The notes under the pieces were generated by a model. It saw nothing but the letters and a program-made list of their open reading frames with translations. It ran no database searches and was not told the origin of the DNA. This document shows positions 34,101 through 46,131 of a stretch of 49,259 nt of DNA, in pieces. Position 1 is the first letter of the stretch, and each line of letters begins with the position of its first letter. Source of the stretch: Perkinsus olseni (Eukaryota > Perkinsozoa > Perkinsida); contig JABANN010000232.1 in NCBI GenBank assembly GCA_013115125.1, forward strand, positions 1 to 49,259. Reading direction: 5' to 3'. Both the position numbers and the translations under genes were made by a program.

Positions 34101-37100
34101 CCGAAGGTGGTGATCGGCATCGCGAAGTAGTAGTTGAAGCCATCGACCTTCACTATACGACTCGACGAGCACGCGAACTCGGGGATATCTTCAGTGCTGG
34201 CAGCTCCCAGGTCGCCCAGAGCCGAAGCCCACAGGCAGCTCTCCGTCCACGTGCCAGTCACCGACTCTCTCAACTGTATTCGGAATGAAGCAGACCGGTA
34301 TGTGAACCTCAAGTGCACGATATCCACCGCGAGGGTAGCGCCTAGGTCGATGTCTAGGTGGAAGTCAGCGATGTCCGAGACGGCACCAGTAGCGGAAACA
34401 CCAGTAGCAGCGAGGTAAGATGGCTGCCTTGCACCGTACGGTACTCGAAAGTCTGTATCATCATCACCGTCTATTGCATGCTTCGGCTCGCCCCGAGCCA
34501 CTGAGGCACCGCTAACGGTCTCCGACGTCGACCACGTGCCATTGGCGACGTAGTTGTAGGTGGGGTCCAGGCCCAGGACGAGGTTCGTCGTTAGACTATA
34601 GACTCTGATCTCCAGTACACCGGCGTTGGATACGTCCGCGTGTGGCTCGTACAGCAGGAACTTCACTTGATCGATCGGAGCGTCCGACTTGTATGTGAAA
34701 GCGTCGGGATGGCTGGCCAGGTTCTGAGTCTTGGAGTAAATCTCTCTAAAGGAAAGACCGCTATCGGTCGAGACGAGCCAGCTGAACGCTCGAGCCGGAT
34801 AAGTCGCGTCAAGAATAACTTCAAAACGGCCAAGGGAAACTCCTCCTGCTGTGAAGGCTGCCAGGTCCATCACAATTGCATCCGAGAAGCCCATGTCGAA
34901 GGTGGCATTCGTCCGGTTGTCGACAGCTACAGAGGGGTCACCGCATGATGAGAGTGTACGCTCGTTGGTACAGGTGAGATTGAAGGGATACACCAGGTGG
35001 CTGAGGACGTTGGTCGGTGTCCAGCCATAGACCTCAATTTCGGCGACTTGTAGTACGGACGAGGAATAATAAGGCGCGCCTTGTGACAGGAACAACTGAA
35101 GGTACTGCAAGGCCAGGCCGCCGGAGACATGGTCGAAGGGCAAGTCCATGCTCTGGAGAGTTGATGCTGAAAAAAAGGGTATCGCGAAGGGTAGCAGCAG
35201 CGACAACCCACCTGTATCACAAGTGCTCGTCGAGCAGTTCAATGAAGACCAACTCACACCATCGTCGCTATGAGAGAGGGTGATTACGCCGGGGACATAG
35301 CCTTCCCTGAATCTCACTCGAACCAAGGTCACCGGATTGTGTACTTGGCCGAGATTCACTCGCACCCACGCCGACTCCTGGCCAGGCTTGGCGCTCCACC
35401 AGGTCCGGTGGTCGCCGTCGAAGGCGTAGACAGCAGGATAGTTCCATCGGTTTACCGAAGTCACAGGCTTCAGTCTAGCGATGTTAGTGTCGAGTTTGAC
35501 GTCAACTTCCCTTATGCTATAGACGAAAAGATTGGCGCTCGGCCCAGGCCCCCGGACCGTAGCTGCCTGGTGCATCCTGATCCGAAGCCTATCTGCAGTG
35601 AAGAACACCGTACTGGTCGTGGTGTTGAGGTTATTATCCTCGTACGCTTCTATCAACGACCAGGTAGAGCCGCCATCTGCGGTAACCTCAATGTCGAAAT
35701 CGAGGGCTCGATGGAACCAATGTATGACCGTCGCCTCGGCATAGATAGTGCCGTTGAAATGGACCTCCCACTCGGCCTCGAACACCCGAGCATCGCTGAC
35801 CTGGCTGGACCAGTAAGTACTCATGTCGCCGTCAACAGCCATCTCCGACGTGTACGCTTCGCTCCACTCCGACGTCACAATCGAGGTAGTAGAATTCTTC
35901 ACGCCCAGATTGGTGACCTTCTCGCTGCCGTTCACCGTGACCCAAACCTCGAGGGTCTTGTCCTGCAACTGACCCCAGTCGGGCGGCAACGGGTCAGTGT
36001 ACGCCCACTGTTTCTGTGTCTTGTCCAGTATCATCGCACCATCTACCACAGGGGCGCCGTTCTGAATATGGCAGCCTACCCCGGAACCCAGGGAGTCGTG
36101 GCAGCCGGTCGTGTCGTTGAAGACAAACCTCGCCAGTTTCGTGTAGCACTTGTCTCTACTAGTGAGCTCACAGATGGCGTTGATGCACTCTAGTTCGTCA
36201 TACCACACGCTGTTGTTGATCGCCGAGAATCGCGACAGCACTTGTGAAGGCATACTGTCCATCGCCAGCAGATTGGGGGCGCATACCGCACCAACCTCAG
36301 TGAAGTCTCGGCCAGGGCATTCGGTCAAAAAATGCGTCGCGACACCATTGAAGAGTTCAGTGGCATTCTCGAACAGCGGGGGAAGAGTGACGGCCAAGTC
36401 TTGGCATGTTGTCCATGGATCCCTGCCAGCGTTGATGGCGGAGTAGGCGCACTCCTTCAGCTGATTCCTGTAGAAGTAGTTCAGCTCGAGCCTGAACAAT
36501 TCAGAGGGAGATCAGGTGGACAAGCCAGACTAGACCGATAACTACATTTTGGGCCCGGCGAACATGCAAGTTCCGCAGCTCTGGCCAGCGGGCCAATGTA
36601 GGAAGGCCGCTCGAGTCGGCGGACCGCACTGGTACTTGCAGAACTCCGCGTCGTAGAGGGCAAGACACTCGAAACATTCCTGACATACCAGGGCTGCCTG
36701 AGGGTATGCTTCAACCTTGTTGCTGCCATTACCATTCTACACATGGGTAAACGCTGGTATAATGAGTTGGGCATTTCGGCGAGCAGATGCTATCGTGTAT
36801 ATACTATAGCAGACAACCTGGATCACGAGAGCGGCAAAATCCCACCTCCCTCGTTCTCTGCAGCGTCCTCAACAAGAAGACATCATGCGACTGTATTTGG
36901 CCTCGAATGTTCAGGTAGCTGTTGGCATTATCTCCCATGTCGTGGCAGTCACACGTGTCGCCCTTGATCTCTCCATCGCTCACCTCGCCCCCATCACGGG
37001 TCCAGCTCAGAAACCTCGGCTCGGGACTGATCTGGACCATGCGCATTGAGCTGAGAAGCAACGAGCACAACCTCACCTGCGGCTTGGTCGGGTTGCCAAT

Positions 37101-39660
37101 CCGGTACACCTGATAGGCCGTACTGCATATCCCCGCCTTGTAGATGAAGCCACAATGGCTGTCGAATTTACACCCTGAAGGCTTAGGGCTTGCCCACAAT
37201 CCCTCCACCATCAAAGCTCACCCCTGCAAACCGAATGCCGCTGATACTGCATCAATGGTCGCCCCTCACTGAGGCTTCCGACCCGCGGCATGACCCTCCA
37301 CGGATCCGCCGTGGCCGAGAAGGACGAATCGAGGGCATCCCAAGTCATCTGCGAGGCCTCCAGGCACGTACAGGTAAAGCCATACCTGGCCCCGCACCGC
37401 TCCTGGTGGAATACCGAGTACATGTCCTGTATGGCGAAGACCCGAGTACAGTAGTCGCAGTCACACTGGGCGAAGTAGAGACGGTAAGGGTTGTAGCGAT
37501 GCTCCATCACACAATAGCGGAAGAGCGAGCGCTGCTTGAAAGACACCTGAAGAGAAACATGAAGAAGCGCTCTTTTCTCGGACAGGAATCGGCGCCGGGT
37601 TGGAGCAGCGCCCGCCGACTTGGAAGTACATATCCCCAGGCTAGGGACCCCAGCTATTTATTCAGCGACACTTTAATGATCTGAGAGAGCTCACCAACTA
37701 TCTCAAAGTTCCTATTGAAGATCCACCGCGCACTCGTCGTATACGGTAACGAAAGTCTTCCGCGGCGAGAAGACCTCAATTCGCAATAAACGTCGAAGTT
37801 CCCCTAGGCAACTAGGAGGCTACGGAAAGGCTTACCGTTCCAACGCCCTGGGCTATATTCAGCAGATGCTCATCCTCAATCTTAACACTCCTCGTGCCAT
37901 CCTGACTCGTGATGACCAGAGCCGCCAGGGTGTTAGTGTAGCGGAACTCCTTTTGGCAGCCCAGAAAATAGGGATGGATATGGTCCCACTCCAGGAGACC
38001 ATTCCGGCACGGCCGACTTCGGAAGGACTTCGTGATCACGGTCTCGTCGTTGGCGGCGTCCGCAGCAACGGGTGCAACACCAGTAGTATTCAAGAGCAGC
38101 GCATCAGAGTACATGGCAGAGACCTCCACCGCTGTCCGACCAATGTTCTGGATAATGAGCGAACAGTGCCTGCAAAGGGGCATTCAATAGCGCGCCATTT
38201 GACAACATCCATTTGTGGCATCAACAGAAAAAGTTCACTATATACAACACTTACCCACACCCTAATGCGCATAGTAGCTAAAGTCCACAGCCACTACCCG
38301 CAGGCTGGCACAAAGACGATACCGACGGGAAAGGGACATTCAGCATAGCTTACGTGTTCCCAATGGAGCCAGTGCACGTCTGGCGGGTCTCCAGTGGGCG
38401 GTGCTCGTTATCACACACCGCTATTCCCTTTGATACCACACCTTTCCGTCCCTCCCCGCTCACAGCACCAACCACCTCAGCATAGTCCCCGCCCGGGCAC
38501 CTGTCGTGTGTCTTCAACTTCCAACTCAATATCGTTGGAGCCGCGAACTGCTCAAAGCCCGTGGCCGCTACGAAGCCGACCCATGCATGACCAGGCCTGG
38601 GCTCGTCGTCCCCTTTAGTGAAATTTGGATGCTCGTAGGTCGATACACCGTCCACTCGGACGACCTTAGCCAGGTCAACCAGTGTGTTGACGACTACTTG
38701 GCCGTTGATCTCGACACTGAGTGCCCCGAGGCGGCCGTTGACCCAGTTCTCCAGAGTATGGAGCGGCTGACTCCCACCAATGAAATCGCTAGACCAGGCA
38801 GTGAAGGACCTGTCCCACCTCGGTTCACCATCTTGAACATCGTAGCGTATCTTAACTTGATGCGTGCCATTGTTGAGTCGCGGGAGGCGGTCCCCAGTAG
38901 CCTCGGCCAGCATGTTGACGACGTGGTCAGCCGAGTTGGCCGTCTCGCCCTCATTGGGTTGCTTAGCCCAGGGTACCATCACCGCCACATGATTCCAGTT
39001 GGGGTCGTTAGAGGTGGCATCAAAGTAGAAGTCAAACTCAACAGCAAGATTCCGGGCGAAGCTGTAGCCGAGCTGACTGGCATCCGAACCGGATATCTTC
39101 GCTTCTAGTGACTGTGGGTTACCCTCGTTCTGGATCACAAAGGCGAAGCCTCGGCCGCCCTGGGGCATGCACCAGCGGCGGCCCTCGCTGGTCGGGGCTG
39201 ATATTGGACAGTACTGCGAAGCGTGGAGTACTGTAAAATAGAAGGTGGTCTCGAAGCCGTAGGCAACGGCCTGCTTCTGTCTGAAGAATATTCCTCCATA
39301 TCTGTCTGGCTTGGGGGGCACTAGCCTCGCACCATAGACGCATATCTGGGAAGGCAACCACACATCAGGACGAGCAGGGCAGATTTGCCTGGTGGGAAGA
39401 CGGTCTGATCTGTTCCCACCTGGCGCCTAGAATGAGGCAGAGGTTCCATCCCTGCATCTGGCACCCAGTCCGTCGTACGGCATACGTAGGTATAGGATTT
39501 ATTCACGACTCTCCCCGCTTGGGAGCTATCCAAGTAGGCGAAGGCATTTGGGTGGGTCGGTGGACACGGGCCTTGGTAGATGTTGATCTGCCGGGGGGCC
39601 TGTGTCCGGTCCGTCCTGAGGGTGAGCCATGGACACACTTTAGAAAAGGAGATCTCCAAT
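28186..39660 (-). CDS. Giant secreted L-type lectin / multi-discoidin / LamG / EGF protein
   Basis: Read right to left. An N-terminal region (39.3-39.66 kb) leads into a legume-type (L-type) lectin fold at about 38.5-39.2 kb (GRGFAFVIQNEGNPQSLEA, NLAVEFDFYF, NWNHVAVMVPW, HQVKIRYDV). Cysteine-rich segments follow (36.5-38.2 kb). A long open exon (33962-36499) then holds about four F5/8 type C (discoidin) repeats, for example AVDGDMSTYWSSQ, VYAFDGDHRTWWSA and HAIDGDDDTDFRV. More discoidin repeats run through 33.8-29.3 kb in small exons. A laminin-G/concanavalin-like domain lies at 28.6-29.1 kb (HVVAVFGGNTITLYRNGQQY), then an EGF module (CSGQGVCV with SCTCIPGYSG, near 28.35-28.42 kb) and a terminal eight-cysteine module ending SSCVAEYR. 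No transmembrane segment was seen at the end, so it is probably secreted. One gene is likely but exon linkage is not fully resolved. Confidence 0.72.
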
Positions 39661-39709
39661 GCGGCGACAGTAAGACAAGGAGCAGCATGAAAACCACGGC
39701 CTCACAGCC

Positions 39710-40148
39710 CTACCGCAGCTGACGGTAACGAAAGTAGTCCGGAGACCTTGGTTCAGTCTGGGAGTTGTCCAATAGATTGGACGACGCCACGCTGCTGCAG
39801 ACCTCCTCTGGGAACTCCATCGAGTAGAAGCCAATCTGATACGACAGTTCGTAAAGGCACAGTGGAAGCACAGCAAGGAGCACCTCCGCATCTAACAGGA
39901 TGTGCATGCTAGTGATAGCTCCAGTAGGGTCGGTGACAAATCGGTCAATGTCAATATCGCCACGAATACCCAGAAGGGCCGTCAGCGTGGAAGACAACCG
40001 TAGAATCATGAGGGAGGGAGCGAAACTGCGGTCCTCGAGCTAGGATCAAAGCAGCTCACTCTGGCCATGCGAAGTCTACCCACCACCCAGACGTATGCCA
40101 TCCAGCTGAATTTCGAAGCACAACCGACGCAGTGAGTATGAGAAACAT
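39710..40148 (-). CDS. Small secreted ORF or 5' exons of the lectin/discoidin gene
   Basis: ATG 40148 opens a hydrophobic leader (MFLILTASVVLRNSAGW). A phase-2 intron starting in GTGAGC about 75 bases in joins DFAWP to DFAPSLMILRLSSTL, and the frame then runs open through FVTDPTGAITSMHILLDAE and VCSSVASSNLLDN to TAG at 39710. No domain recognised. It may be a separate short gene, or its stop may lie in an intron and these are the first exons of the lectin gene; I could not find an in-phase junction to decide. It overlaps the 3' end of the PPOX-like gene by about 70 bases. Confidence 0.4.
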
Positions 40149-42445
40149 CGTACTACCCCACACGAACATCGTAGCTGGCCACAGAGGTACCTATACAAGG
40201 ACCCTGTGCTTACCAGCCAAGGGTGCCGCGCCTTATCACCTAGAAGGGCGTGGCCGCTCCGGTTGGCCCAGTCAATCTGACTCTCCCGTTCGACAAAGCC
40301 GCTGACCTCCAGCCGCTTCACAAGTCTCCCCAGCACACCGCTGGACAGGTCCCCGATGATCTTGCCCAGCCCTTCGCCGACATACCATCCCCTGCCCGCA
40401 ACGCATAGGTTGGGCAGGGTGGCAACCCGCAGACGGTTGAATTCGAGGAGGCCCTGGCTGTAGCCCAGAGGGAACGACGGCCATGCGTTGTGGCTCATCT
40501 CGCTATACTCAGGTTGTTGAGATATACCCAGTATCTGAGAGAGAAAGCCTTCACGAGCACCTCAGCGCCAGAATTCAACTAAAGTGGGCCCCGAACGTTC
40601 GAGGACGGGGTAGATCCTTTGAGGGATCGAGGAGTAAGCGGAGAGTTTTTTCCGCAGTGGAAGGACAGCTGAGTGGACCGAGCTGCTTGGCTGGTTGGGC
40701 GATGTGCTGTTGGCCGTGACACCAACAAGAGCAGGAGAAGGGTTGCACAGGTTATGGCAGTAGTACCTTGAGAGCATGGCCCTGCAGCTCTTCCCTCGCG
40801 CACCCCTTTCTGGCATACGCAGTGACCTTCGTACCGTAGTCAGGATGATGCACTCGGGAGAATATCTCCGAGGCAAAAGAAAACCCGAAAATCCTGAGAA
40901 CACCACCGTGGCCTTCCCTCTCATCGACAGCGATAGTAATCCCTAGCAGACGGCCACAGTTTGTGGAGGCCTACCCGCACTCATCCCCGTTGTTGACTCC
41001 AGTCCAGACCCCCGCATTCCCCTTAAACGGCTTCCGCAGGACGTCCTCTTCACGCCAGTAGAGGTCCAATACGTCCACCTCGTTCTCCGCACTGAGCGCC
41101 TCAACTGCAGCTTTGGTCAGCCCCGGTAAGCTGGGTCCGACCAAGGGCAGCACCTCCTTGGGCGACATGACCGCGACTACTGCCTGCGACTCCGGCCCAC
41201 AGAGAGTAGCAAAATCAGAGGGACTCAGGGGCTGCTGGCCTCCCTGCCTCGAGATGCTTGGATTCCCCTCTATGAACCTAAACTCTATCGATGCATTCGA
41301 CCCTGGCTCGCTCGACTCTGCACATCAGACATTCATACGGTAACTCACACTCGACAGAGCACCTCACGAACCCCGCGAGGGAGCCATCGCTCGTTGTACG
41401 CGTTAAGAGATTGGTGTACATTACACGCGCTATATGAGAGTTCTTCCAACCGGCAACCCATGAGTCGCAACGAGAGGCTGTTGTCTACCGCTTCAAGTCC
41501 TCCTCCAGTCTGCTGTTGCCTCCAGCTACAGTCCAGACTCGGCCCCCTGTAGCAATAGATCTTTGCAGGAACTCTCCGACGTCAACCGGCAGGTCGAGTT
41601 TACGATCCCCACTGGGCGCTGCGGTACTCGGCCGCAACGTGTCGAGGAATGGTCCCTAGAATGGCCAGATGTCCTCCGATATCGAGAGGCCTCAACTCAC
41701 CCAAAGGACAGACCTCCGCCAGCACTCGGTCGTGTGGGCATGAGGGACGCAACTCCGTAGACTGACTTCCTCTGCTGGGGCCCCGCATTGTGACGCCGCG
41801 AAGACATCAGCGAACCTCCGCGATGCCGATCTCGAGAACCGGCGACTGATCTACAGCGAGAAGATCGGAAACACCTAGTCAAAAGTGGGGAGCGGAGCCT
41901 CGGTGAGGGCTACACGATGAGAAGTGAGAGATCGCCGAGCCAGGAGAAGGGACCGGATCCCCGCTTACGAAGGCCTGTATCGACTCGTCCCGGCCCAGGG
42001 GTCCCTTCCGCCAGAGGGGCTCCAGGACGCACTCGGGCGCATAACGTATGGAGTCGACGAACTTCGGTATTTGGGTGAGGGAGTTGAGGGTCTTGCCGAT
42101 CAGCCAGCGGCTGGAGTTCTCTATATGACCGGGTATGATATCAGAGTCCGGTACCTACAGGGTCGGCAGTGAAGCATACCACTCCTTCCCCGCAAATACC
42201 AACTATGGCAGCAGCCAACGCGTTCTCACGTCCAGCAGTTTGAGTAGTTGCAAGCACTCATTCCGACCATGCAGCTTGCTGGAACGGAACTCGCAGCCGT
42301 GGCCGACCGGTCCGCTCTCACTCGGCACTTCGAACATTTCTACCCGACCTCTCGGCAAAGCCTCGGCCAACAAGGCTGCGGCTGCCATGCCCGGCAGCCG
42401 ATGGGAGGCAGAGGCCACTACCCTCACTAAAGGATATGGTGCCAT
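40076..42445 (-). CDS. PPOX: Protoporphyrinogen oxidase-like FAD enzyme
   Basis: PPOX oxidises protoporphyrinogen IX in heme and chlorophyll synthesis. Exons follow the order of human PPOX: PGMAAAALLAEALPRGRVEM (N-terminal FAD helix), LEPLWRKGPLGRDESIQAFV with the family motif DESxxxF (near 41.95-42.0 kb), AVVAVMSPKEVLPLVGPSLP (near 41.1-41.2 kb), LLGITIAVDEREGHGG (near 40.9 kb), WPSFPLGYSQGLLEFNRL and LPNLCVAGRGWYVGEGLGKI (the C-terminal FAD-binding segment, 40.35-40.47 kb). The usual GxGxxG dinucleotide motif is not clean: just before PGMAAA the frame reads VVASASHRL. Either the motif has diverged or the true 5' exon is another one; a GVGVVGGS stretch sits just upstream at about 42.5 kb. 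The start is therefore tentative. The last exon (to 40076) is also uncertain. Confidence 0.68.
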
Positions 42446-42567
42446 GCGAAGTGCAAAAACTGAGAGGAGGCCTAGACCCCCCGACGACCCCCACCCCTCC
42501 ATCAGACTGAACACAAGGCTGATGATACAGTGATGAAAACACCGAGGCGTGTGCAGGCATGGAAGGG

Positions 42568-45500
42568 TTATTCAGAGCTACTCACAGATCGCTTCCGATA
42601 AGACCGCTGCGAATCGGTCGGAGCCCGGCGGTCCAGTAGAACCAGATTCATCTCCTTCAGAGAGAGCTCCTTCGTTACGACCTCCCCCTCGGACCCGTGG
42701 ACAGTCACGAGTACCTCACAGGAGGGAAGTCCTCTTCCCGTCAACTTCCACTCGGCCCCTACGGTCCACCGAGGAGGCCCCTCGGCTGTACTAATTGGGC
42801 CGCTGTGGACCACGCCATCGAGTCCATTGTATCTAAGACCCGTAACCCAACATTCCCCCATGGACATATCGGCGTCTCGCGACCTACTCGAGCCGTCTCA
42901 GTCCCATCAGCCTGACCCTCGCACCCACGTACAGCGGCACCTCAGTCGACGAGGGCTGCACTACCGGAGCCACCTCATTGTACCGGGAATATATACCTGC
43001 TCCGAGGACGATGGCCCAGGCCACGTGACAGGTAGCCCGACCCCTGGGTAACCATCGACGGATGACCTCCATCCACCCGCCCGAAGACTGGCCCTTCTCA
43101 CCATTCTCGTACCTGCCATGACGAGAGTGGCAATCCCACTCGGCAGGAGCCTCAACCTCCTCGACAGACGCCTCCGTCTTTTGATGATGTACCCGCCTCC
43201 GCCGGCCAGCAAGAGAACTCCTACCACTGCGACTACCACTGCCACCACCTGAGCAGCTTACATCTACTCCAGCAGTACCAGACACGGCCCTACAGCCCCA
43301 CTGCCACCGCCGTCATCGTCCTCTCTCGAGCCTGGGTCAACATTTCCGTCAAGAGCAGCTGCTGTTGGGCCCCGCGTGACGTTCACCCAGAGCGTATCGG
43401 GAACATCGACCCCATGCACTGCGACCTACCCTCAACACACCATCCCTTCCATCGCTGCTCCTCTGCCGAAAACCTCACCAGCGTCCTTCTGAAGTCCGTG
43501 AGGAACTGCCTTGCCACAGCCGTATCAATCCTGATCGCCGAGAGCCACCTTGTAGCCGCGAGTCTTCGACTTTGATAGAACGTATCGATGGCTACCACCG
43601 CCAAGAAGGCTCCAGCTGGCAGCTAAAGACAGAACAGCCACGTCGGGTGCATCCGGTCGGGCAGCCTCCCGGCGCTACTGTCCCTTCCAAGCCAGCATCA
43701 GGTGGCCTTGTCGTCCCGACTACTGGTGCTCGACTGCCTCCCTCACACGAGTCACAAGTAACCCTGCATGCTCTCTGCATCAGTTCCCCCATGAGAGGGT
43801 CATCACAGGCGGCCGGTACTCCTATCAACTGGACTGTAGCTACGCAGGTATCCAGCAGAGCCCCTCCGAGCGTCAACTCCGACTCCTGCACTAGGTACGC
43901 ATCCTGGTCTTCGCACAGGCCAGAGTCGAACAGCAAGGGACGAGCAGTGGATACGGAGGTGGTCTGATGAGATGAAGGGCCCCTTCAGAGAAGCGTAATC
44001 GACGGACGCCCCTCACCGTAGCCACGGTCTGGCTACTCGATGACGTTGTAGTGGTAGTAGCAACTGGACTGAGCAGTGTAATAGAGCTCGACTCAGTCGA
44101 ACTTCTCATTGCTGTTGTTCTCGTTGTTGCCATCGCTGTTGTTCTCGTTGTGATGGCCATACTCGCCGGAGTACTCGTCATAGCAGTAGGTGAAGGCGTA
44201 GAAGTAGCCATCACCATCGCTGTTGAAGGGGAGCTCGAGGTGGACGGTGCAGACGTAGCTGATGACGTAGTCCGCGCTGTACTACCAGTGGTAGCGGCAG
44301 TCGTGGCCGAGGTAGCACTAGGCGCAGGCCCGGCAGTGGTAGTAGTAAGGCCCTGCAGCTGCCGGGCCTGCCTTTCCTCTACACTCACCTGTACCAACAA
44401 AACTTTTCTGTATACGAGTACCATGTACCACCGTCCCGACTTACCGTAGCTGGATCTGAGATCTCGAGCCCTTCCACCACCACATCTTTGACGGCCGCAA
44501 GTATATTCTGGGGACCCACGGCCTCTAGGCGACCGTAGATGGTCAACTCCGCTGTGACTCGGGCCCGCTCGGGAGTGTCAGGCCTGGCCGTAGTGGTGAG
44601 GATGGCCCACATGTCGAACGGTGTTGCCGTCGTCGTTGGGCCGGCCGGAAAGCAGCTCTCGGCGACTAACGCGTTGGAGGAGAGGGCCACCGCTGAGGCC
44701 CCCTCTGGCAGCCGAACGGTCACCAGCCCAACTTCTCGCCATACTGCTGCCTAGAGGAAGCCACTCGACTCACCACATCCCGACAACTATCACCTCTTCC
44801 TCATCGCAATCGATATTGCAATGACACAGCTTGAACTCGCCACACTGGGACACCGACACGCCGTCCCAACGATGCCAGAACTCGGCCTGTGCGGCTGGCG
44901 GTGTATCCCCGAGAGGGTAGAAGGAATCATGGTCTTCGTCCTGAAAAGCGACGACACCCTCTACTTGTAATCTACCTGGCCGTACAGAGAGTCCCTGCAG
45001 CCCGTCCACTACCATTTGCTCCCAGTGCAAGCCCGCAACGCCCCGTATCTGTTGCCCTTTACAGTCCCCTGTGCGTTCTACTAGCTTCAACCTAGATCCT
45101 CCTCCCCCAGCCAGTCCCACTCCAGTGAGCTCAACATCAAAGACCTCCGATAACTGGCACGACCCATACACAGCTACTAAATGCGAAGACACTCACCTCC
45201 ACTGTGAGGTTCCGATAGAGGCCAGCGTCCCTGCCCAGCTCGAAGGGCCCACCGCTGAACTTCCTGAAGTACTCCTCATAGCAAGTACAGTGGCAGTCAT
45301 GGCCGCTGGCCACCGCCTGTTGGCAGGACAGCTGAGCAGCACCGTGTACTCGATCCCAGCAGCCCAGACCGTCCTTCCCGGCCGCCTCCTCTCGACGGCA
45401 TCGCGAGCTGCATTCCCCAAAAGTGTCACCACACGTCTCAGGACAGAACTCCGCCACAGGAACGGACAGCTCTCCCTCTTGAGGCCGCGTGCATCCATAC

Positions 45501-46031
45501 CAACTTTTCGCCGAATCGCAGCTCCCAGTACCCTCGAAATTAACGTATACAATAGACAGCAGCCCCGAATGGTCCGGACATCCTCTCAGACACGCCGACA
45601 TACTCAGGCTCATCTGATCAGGCGGCGTGCACCCTGGCACCCAATTACACGGGTAATCTTCATTAAGGCAGTTGCTAGCAGTAGCACAGGCGTATGGTGG
45701 GAGCTGGTCCTCACAGCCCATCAGGCAATGAGCAGCATCATCACCCGGGCACCGCTGGGTGTGACTAAGCACGCATTTCTTCGATACATGGGAGCACACT
45801 AGCGGGATGGTATGGGTGGCGTTGGTGAAGACAGAACACTGGTCATCAGACAGGCATCTAAAATCGTACGAGATCTCGAGAGGAGACGAGCCCCAGTCCG
45901 GGCCCGGAACCCTCCTACTACCGCTCACATTCCTTCAGAGACTGCATCGCTACATTCGCGCAGGTGCTGCTGTTCTGTCCGGCTGCAAAAGGCAAGGATA
46001 ATACCACGAGGGCAGCAGGGGGCGGCCGCAT
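42568..46031 (-). CDS. Type I membrane protein with ShK-like cysteine modules and mucin-like stalk
   Basis: ATG 46031 starts a clear signal peptide (MRPPPAALVVLSLPFAAG), spliced after KECE(R) to CLSDDQCSVF. The ectodomain (45.2-45.85 kb) is cysteine-rich, with CPGDDAAHCLMGCEDQ, a FCPETCGDTFGEC segment and CHCTCYEEYF. Folded segments of unknown type follow at 44.4-45.2 kb. Then comes a Thr/Ser/Ala-rich mucin-like stalk (43.99-44.4 kb) with a short internal tandem repeat. A six-cysteine ShK-like domain follows (CEDQDAYL to the signature ACRVTCDSC, near 43.75-43.92 kb). One transmembrane helix (VVAVVVAVVGVLLLAGGGGY, near 43.2 kb) is followed by a KRRRR stop-transfer. The tail appears to include VRLMGL and the motif GLRYNGLDGVV ... 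RWTVGA, a small module seen in many protist proteins, here of unknown partner. The C-terminus is uncertain; a good GTGAGT donor precedes the 42568 stop. Confidence 0.62.
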
Positions 46032-46131
46032 CACCACAGCAGAGCTGACGTTGATCCCGGACCATTATCGCAGTACTCAGAGCAACACAAAAACCCCAAG
46101 GGACGCCAAGATTCTGACAATACATGGACAA

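Noticed and set aside
35270-36193. Long + strand open frame (307 codons) opposite the discoidin exon
   Set aside because: It lies wholly antisense to well-supported discoidin repeats on the minus strand and shows no domain of its own; it is a by-product of high-GC codon use.
44051-44449. Valine-rich + strand frame that looks like membrane helices
   Set aside because: It is the antisense reading of the Thr/Ser/Ala mucin-like stalk; GTn/GTA codons opposite ACn/TAC explain the valines.
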